Of a DNA stretch of 13,386 nucleotides, positions 8,767 through 13,386 are shown piece by piece (position 1 is the stretch's first letter; each line of letters begins with the position of its first letter). This stretch comes from JBFHNV01 sp965365655 (GTDB taxonomy: Bacteria; Pseudomonadota; Gammaproteobacteria; HK1): the NCBI GenBank assembly GCA_965365655.1, contig CBDUCN010000120.1, positions 1 to 13,386 on the forward strand, read 5' to 3'. The position numbers were made by a program, and so were the translations under genes. The notes under the pieces are model-generated. The model saw only the letters and a program-made list of their open reading frames with translations. It was not told the DNA's origin and searched no databases.

Positions 8767-10911
8767 ATGAGGCTGCGACTCCGTCACCTGGGCGCCACGG
8801 GGGCCCTTGCCGCCGTGTTGCTGGGCGCGCTGGCCGGGCTGGCCCGCCTTCCCGGGCCCGCGGACGCGCCCCCCGCGACGCCCGCGGCGGCGCCCGCCCC
8901 CGGGCCGCTCGCGCAGCCGGCGACCGGGACGGCCGCGGAGGACCTGTCCGAGATCCGTTTCCGCCGCGAGTTCCGGGTGCTCACGCTGCCCCGTCCGGTG
9001 AGCCGCGACCGGGTGCCCGGTGACGTCGGCACGCCTGCGCGCCACCGCGCGCTGGTCGAGAAGTTCGCCGAGGAGCAGTTCCTGCTGCCGCGCTGGATCA
9101 CGGTGCCGCGGCGCGAGGATCTGCTTCCGGCGCTGATGCGCGGCGAGGGCGATCTGGTCGGCGCGGATCTGCGCATCCGCGAGTTCCGGACCGCCGGTGC
9201 GGAGTTCACGGTGCCGCTGGGCACCCAGCGCGCGGTGCTGGTGAGCCGTGCGGCGGACGAGATCCCGGACGGCCGCGCGCTCGCGGGCCGCGAGATCGCG
9301 CTGCGCGCGCGCTCGCCGTTCTGGCCCGTGCTGCATCGCCTGCGCCGCGAGGTGCCGGACGTGCGGGCCCGCATCCTCCCCGACGACCTGCCGCGCGAAG
9401 CGGTGCTGCAGCGGGTGCAGTCCATGGCCCTGGACCTGGCCGCGGTCGACACCGGCCCCATCGAGCTGGGCGCCGGCAACTGGGCGGACCTGCGCGCGCA
9501 TCCGCGCTTCTCGGGCGCCGCCCACGTCGCGTTGGGCCTGCGCCCGCAGGCGAAGGAGCTGAAGGCGGCGCTCGACGACTTCCTGACCCGCGAGCAGCTC
9601 GCCCGGCGCGAGCCGGTGCGCCGCACCGAGGATCTGGACGGCATCGTGCGCAGCGGCGTGCTGCGCGTCCTGACCCGCAACAACGCCGCGGGCTACTTCA
9701 TCTGGCGCGGGCGGCCGCTCGGCTTCGAGTACGAGCTGATGGGCAAGTTCGCCGACGAGCAGGGCCTGTCGCTGGAGATGATCGTCGCCGAGAGCCGGGC
9801 CGAGCTGATCCCGTCGCTCACGCGCGGCGAGGGCGACGTGGTGGCCGCCGGGCTCGCCGTCACAGCGGAGCGTGCGCGCAGCGGGGTCGCGTTCACGCGG
9901 CCCTACAAGGAGAGCTTCGAGCTGATGGTGACCCGCGCGGACGATCCGCTGCGCACCGCGGCCGACCTGGCCGGACGGCGCGTGACGGTGCGCCGCTCGA
10001 GCCCGGTGTGGCCGCTGCTCGAGCGCCTGCGCGCCGACGGCCTCGCCGTCGAGCTCGAGGCGGCCCCGGAGGACCTGGAGAGCGAGGCCATCATCGAGCG
10101 GGTCGCCAACGGCCTCTACGACCTCACCGTGGCCGACGCGCACAGCGTGAAGGTGGCGCTCACCTGGCGCGACGACGTGCGCGCGGCCTTCGCGCTGGAC
10201 GGGCCGGTACCGATCGCGTGGGCGGTGCGCGGCGACAACCCGCGCCTCCTCGAGGCGCTGAACGCGTTCATCGAGCGCGAGTACCGCCAGACCTTCTACA
10301 ACATCGTGTACAGGCGTTACTTCGAGAATCCGCGCCGGATCCGCGCGCACGTCGAGCAACGCGCCGACGACAAGCTCGTCGGCGGCCGGCTCTCCCCGTA
10401 CGACGAGATCGTGCGCCGCCACGCGGCCCGCTACGGGTTCGACTGGCCGCTGATCGTCGCGCTGATGTACCGCGAGAGCCGCTTCGATCCCCGGGTCGAG
10501 TCGTGGGCCGGGGCGCGCGGGCTGATGCAGCTCCTGCCGGTCACCGCGAAGCGGTTCGGCGTCACCGACCTGGAAGACCCGGAGGCGTCCATCCGCGCCG
10601 GCGTGCGCCTGCTGGACTGGCTGTTCCAGCAGTTCGAGCCGGACCTGCCGGTGAAGGACCGCACCTGGTTCGCGCTCGCTGCTTACAATGCCGGGCTGGG
10701 CCACCTGCTGGACGCGCGCCGGCTGGCACGCGAGCAGGGGCTGGACGCGAACCGCTGGTTCGATCACGTGGAACAGGCGATGCTGCTGCTCTCCGAGCCC
10801 CGCTACTACCGCAAGGCGCGCCACGGCTACGTGCGCGGCATCGAGCCCGTGACCTACGTGCGCGACATCCGCGACCTGTACAACGCCTACCGCAGCATGC
10901 TGCGCCCGTGA
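8767..10911 (+). CDS. Exported lytic transglycosylase with two tandem solute-binding domains (MltF-like)
   Basis: This 714-residue protein begins with a basic, hydrophobic signal-like segment (about 1-32) without a lipobox cysteine, then an Ala/Pro-rich linker. Two SBP_bac_3-type (amino-acid-binding-protein-like) domains follow, at about 62-275 and 289-525. They are internal copies: RGEGD recurs at 125-129 and 353-357, and SP-x-WP recurs at 183-187 and 412-416. The C-terminal part (about 540-700) is a family 1 lytic transglycosylase domain with catalytic E570 in YRES, GLMQ at 585-588 and AAYNAG at 638-643. Such enzymes cleave murein glycan strands in the periplasm to give anhydromuropeptides. 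E. coli MltF has one binding domain plus the SLT domain in about 520 residues, so this is a duplicated-sensor form. The ATG is chosen because it starts the signal segment; the ribosome site is weak (an AGGG about 18 bases upstream). First gene of a probable operon; its TGA overlaps the next GTG. Confidence 0.9.
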   Translation: MRLRLRHLGATGALAAVLLGALAGLARLPGPADAPPATPAAAPAPGPLAQPATGTAAEDLSEIRFRREFRVLTLPRPVSRDRVPGDVGTPARHRALVEKFAEEQFLLPRWITVPRREDLLPALMRGEGDLVGADLRIREFRTAGAEFTVPLGTQRAVLVSRAADEIPDGRALAGREIALRARSPFWPVLHRLRREVPDVRARILPDDLPREAVLQRVQSMALDLAAVDTGPIELGAGNWADLRAHPRFSGAAHVALGLRPQAKELKAALDDFLTREQLARREPVRRTEDLDGIVRSGVLRVLTRNNAAGYFIWRGRPLGFEYELMGKFADEQGLSLEMIVAESRAELIPSLTRGEGDVVAAGLAVTAERARSGVAFTRPYKESFELMVTRADDPLRTAADLAGRRVTVRRSSPVWPLLERLRADGLAVELEAAPEDLESEAIIERVANGLYDLTVADAHSVKVALTWRDDVRAAFALDGPVPIAWAVRGDNPRLLEALNAFIEREYRQTFYNIVYRRYFENPRRIRAHVEQRADDKLVGGRLSPYDEIVRRHAARYGFDWPLIVALMYRESRFDPRVESWAGARGLMQLLPVTAKRFGVTDLEDPEASIRAGVRLLDWLFQQFEPDLPVKDRTWFALAAYNAGLGHLLDARRLAREQGLDANRWFDHVEQAMLLLSEPRYYRKARHGYVRGIEPVTYVRDIRDLYNAYRSMLRP

Positions 10912-11537
10912 GCGCGCCTGCCCCCACGCGGCTGACGCTGGACGGCTGGCAGGCGGTGCCCCGCCACTGCGGACAGGACACGCCCGGCGTCGGCCACGGC
11001 AACGACAACGTGATGGACCTCTCCGCACGGTCCACCACCGAGGATCAGCAGCGCATCGAGACCGCGCTGGATCGCCTGCTCGAGCGCGGCGACCGGATCC
11101 TGCACGTCGGCGTCGGCAACTCGTCGCTGGCGCTGCGCTTCGCCGCGCGGGCCGGCGGGATCACGGGCATCACCCTGAGCGACGCCGAGAAGGCGTGCGC
11201 CGACGCGCTGGCGATCCCCGGCTACCGCGTGCTCATCGGCAACAAGTACTCGCGCGACCTCGACGCGCTGAGCGGCCCGTTCGAGTTCATCATCGACAAC
11301 AATCCGGCAAGCTTCGGCTGCTGCGTCGCGCACTTCGAGCAGATGCTGGCCGGCTACGCGCGCCTGCTGGCGCCCGGCGGGCGGCTGCTCACGGATCGCG
11401 AAGGCATGTACTGGTGCTACGCGAACGGTCCGATGCGGCTGCGATTCGCGCACCTCGAGGCGATTGCCGACGTGTTCCCCTTCCGTGCCGAGCGCGTCGA
11501 CGAGCACGTGTTCGCGCTGCGCCGGCGCGAGGACTGA
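10908..11537 (+). CDS. Class I SAM-dependent methyltransferase
   Basis: The predicted 209-residue cytoplasmic protein has a Rossmann methyltransferase core. The SAM-binding motif I reads ILHVGVGNSSLA at 64-75, a glycine-rich loop in which the usual GxGxG is modified. A strand FEFIIDNNPASF lies at 126-137, and post-motif LLAPGGRLLTDREG at 153-166 is typical of the class. The substrate is not evident. About 60 residues precede motif I and include two cysteines, C138 and C139, later in the domain (SFGCC). The chosen start is the GTG at 10908-10910, which overlaps the TGA of the upstream transglycosylase (GTGA), implying translational coupling; no separate ribosome site is seen. An internal ATG at 11013 would give 174 residues but would remove the DTPGVGHGNDNVMD stretch, which looks protein-like. 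The cyclase gene follows closely. A link to murein or envelope modification is only a neighbourhood inference. Confidence 0.8.
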   Translation: MSAPAPTRLTLDGWQAVPRHCGQDTPGVGHGNDNVMDLSARSTTEDQQRIETALDRLLERGDRILHVGVGNSSLALRFAARAGGITGITLSDAEKACADALAIPGYRVLIGNKYSRDLDALSGPFEFIIDNNPASFGCCVAHFEQMLAGYARLLAPGGRLLTDREGMYWCYANGPMRLRFAHLEAIADVFPFRAERVDEHVFALRRRED

Positions 11538-11590
11538 CGCGTGTGCGCACCAGGCGCGTCGCGCCCGGCCCCGGGCGCACGGAACGCCCC

Positions 11591-13386
11591 GTGAGCGGAG
11601 ACCCCAGCGCCAGCCGCACCGACTCGACGCCGCTCGAGCGCGTCGAGAACACGCAGCGCAAGGTCGCGGAGCTGCGCACCCTGCTCGCACGCTTCCGCGA
11701 CGCCATCGACGGGCAGCAGGTGTCGCTGCGGCGCCTGAGCGAGGCGCGCCGCGCCGGCAAGCCGCCGGACGAGCAGGAGAAGGCGATCCGCCAGATGGTC
11801 GCGAGCCTGATGCTGTTCGAGGCCCTGGGAAGCAGCATCGACACCGCGTTCACCGAGTTCGAGGAGCCGCTGGTCAGGCTCATCGAGGACGTCACCGCCC
11901 AGCTGCGCGACCGCGAGCAGCTCGCCGCGCTGTCGCGCAGCGCCGAGGCGCTCAACTCCAGCCTCGACCTCAACGACGTGCTGCTGCAGGCGATGCGCAT
12001 GCTCGTCGAGCTCACGGGCGCCGAGCGCGCGTTCTTCATGCTCACCGACCCGGACAGCGGCGAGATGCGCGTGCGCGTGTCGCACAACCTGGATCCCGAG
12101 CAGCTCGAGTCCTCGGCGTTCGCGGTCAGCCGCACCGTGGTGGACGCGGTGGTGCGCGACGGCGAGGCGATCGTGACCACCAACGCGTCGGCCGACCCGC
12201 GCTTCAGCGGCCAGGAGAGCATCGCGCTTCACTCGCTTCGCTCGATCATCTGCGTGCCGATTCGCGTCGAGGGGCGCGTCGAGGGCGTGGTGTACGCGGA
12301 CAACCGGGTCGCCACCGACATCTTCTCCGACACCGACCGCGACTTCACCGCGGCCTTCGCGTCGCAGGCCGCGGCGGCGCTGGAGAATGCGCGGCTGTTC
12401 GAGAACGTGACGCTCGCGCGCAACATGATGCGCAACGTCTTCGAGTCCGTGCCCAGCGCCGTCATCGCCACCGACGAGCGCGGGCGCATCAACCTCGTGA
12501 ACCGCGCCGCCGGCGCGATCCTGGGCCGTGCCGTGCACGACCTGATGGGCCACGGCTACGCGCGCCTCGGGCCGCTGCTCAGCGGACAGATCGCGAGCCT
12601 GTTCGACGAGATGTACTCCGCGTCGCGCGAGGTCAGCCGCGAGGACATCGAGGGCGAGCTGCCGGGGCGCGGCACGGTGTACCTGAGCGCCAGCGCGGCC
12701 CCGCTCACCGACTCCACCGGCGAGCCCATCGGTGCGGTCATGGTGGTGGAGGACCGCACCGAGCGGGTGCGCTACGAGCGCGAGCGCGGCATGGTCAAGC
12801 GCTACCTGCCCGAGGCGCTGGTGAACTCCTTCGCCGGGCTCTCGGAGCTGAGCCTGGGCGGCGCGCGCAGCACCGTGTCGGTGATGTTCGCCGACATCCG
12901 CGGCTTCACCAGCTTCAGCGAGCACCGCGATCCCGCGGAGGTGGTCGAGGCGATCAACACCTACTTCGGCTTCGCGTCATCGTCCGTGCAGGCCAACGGC
13001 GGCATCGTCGACAAGTACATGGGCGACGCGGTGATGGCGCACTTCAACTCCCCGCTGCTCCCCCAGGAGTCGCACGCGTGGCTGGCGGTGAAGACCGCGT
13101 GGGAGACCCGCGAGCGGATGCAGCACTTCAACGCCGAGCGCGGGCAGGGCCTCGCGTTCGGAATCGGCGTCAACACCGGCAACGCGCTCGCCGGCAACGT
13201 GGGCGGCCTGGAGCGCATGGAGTACACGCTGATCGGCGACGCGGTGAACCTCGCGAAGCGGCTGCAGGAGAACGCGGGCCCCGGCCAGATCCTGCTCGGC
13301 GAGGCGACCTGGCTCGCGGTGCGCGAGCGCGTGCAGACGGTGCCGGCGGGCAGCCTCACCGTGAAGGGACGCCGCACGCCGGAAGC
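11591..13386 (+). CDS. GAF-PAS class III adenylate/guanylate cyclase, C-terminus cut by window end
   Basis: The frame is open to the last base and gives 598 visible residues, so the gene is partial at its 3' end. Residues about 15-115 are charged and helical, probably coiled coil. A GAF domain spans about 120-265, a PAS domain about 283-395 (SAVIATDERGRI...LVNRAA), and a short helical linker leads to a class III nucleotidyl cyclase domain from about 425. Catalytic residues are all visible: metal-binding D435 (FADIRGFT) and D479 (YMGDAVM), base-selecting K475 and T546 (EYTLIGD), and transition-state N553 and R557 (VNLAKRL). The Lys/Thr pair favours ATP and cAMP. No transmembrane segment is seen, so it is a cytoplasmic sensor. 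GTG 11591 has a weak GGA at 11581-11583. GTG 11543, preceded by GAGGA at 11529-11533, is an alternative adding 16 Arg/Pro-rich residues. It lies 53 bp (or 5 bp) after the methyltransferase stop, likely cotranscribed. Confidence 0.92.
   Translation, partial: MSGDPSASRTDSTPLERVENTQRKVAELRTLLARFRDAIDGQQVSLRRLSEARRAGKPPDEQEKAIRQMVASLMLFEALGSSIDTAFTEFEEPLVRLIEDVTAQLRDREQLAALSRSAEALNSSLDLNDVLLQAMRMLVELTGAERAFFMLTDPDSGEMRVRVSHNLDPEQLESSAFAVSRTVVDAVVRDGEAIVTTNASADPRFSGQESIALHSLRSIICVPIRVEGRVEGVVYADNRVATDIFSDTDRDFTAAFASQAAAALENARLFENVTLARNMMRNVFESVPSAVIATDERGRINLVNRAAGAILGRAVHDLMGHGYARLGPLLSGQIASLFDEMYSASREVSREDIEGELPGRGTVYLSASAAPLTDSTGEPIGAVMVVEDRTERVRYERERGMVKRYLPEALVNSFAGLSELSLGGARSTVSVMFADIRGFTSFSEHRDPAEVVEAINTYFGFASSSVQANGGIVDKYMGDAVMAHFNSPLLPQESHAWLAVKTAWETRERMQHFNAERGQGLAFGIGVNTGNALAGNVGGLERMEYTLIGDAVNLAKRLQENAGPGQILLGEATWLAVRERVQTVPAGSLTVKGRRTPE

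Noticed and set aside
6907..11028. A 1373-codon minus-strand open frame, plus similar antisense frames at 5165-6811 and 11417-12925
   Set aside because: They mirror real genes (ThDP enzyme, transglycosylase, cyclase) whose motifs are intact. Their own translations are low-complexity Arg/Ala/His-rich with no recognisable family.

Overview
The window is extremely GC-rich DNA with nearly every third codon position G or C. The genes are densely packed and of bacterial type. A PrsT-like TPR protein (a family tied to exosortase/PEP-CTERM systems), a CoA-acylating methylmalonate-semialdehyde dehydrogenase and an MltF-like lytic transglycosylase together suggest a high-GC proteobacterium, most likely a gammaproteobacterium of the Chromatiales/Ectothiorhodospiraceae kind. 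That assignment is inference: there is no rRNA or other marker gene here. I see no tRNA, rRNA, CRISPR array, insertion sequence or phage gene.

Layout. (1) 1-174 (+) is the C-terminal tail of a TPR protein. It runs tail-to-tail into 240-3161 (-), a 973-residue membrane-anchored TPR protein whose own C-terminus is clearly homologous to that tail. (2) 3252-3602 (-) is a small HIT-family (HinT) protein upstream of the large TPR gene on the same strand. (3) Divergently, 3741-5249 (+) is mmsA, followed 77 bp later by 5327-6934 (+), a thiamine-diphosphate (ThDP) enzyme of the acetolactate-synthase-like superfamily. (4) 7122-8564 (-) is a GlcD/D-2-hydroxyglutarate-dehydrogenase-type flavoprotein convergent to the ThDP gene, with a cluster of GC hairpins between the two. 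(5) 8767 to the window end (+) is a likely three-gene operon. It holds an exported lytic transglycosylase with two tandem solute-binding domains, a SAM-dependent methyltransferase whose GTG overlaps the previous TGA, and a class III adenylate/guanylate cyclase with GAF and PAS sensor domains, cut off by the window end.

How they may work together. mmsA, the ThDP enzyme and the flavoprotein are all 2-oxo/2-hydroxy acid or semialdehyde enzymes and could serve one carbon-catabolic theme, but the substrate cannot be read from sequence. The transglycosylase-methyltransferase-cyclase group is the most unusual part: a periplasmic murein-cleaving enzyme with a duplicated ligand-binding module, cotranscribed with a cytoplasmic cyclic-nucleotide synthase. 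The rest looks like ordinary chromosomal backbone, and I found no clear new defence or mobile system.
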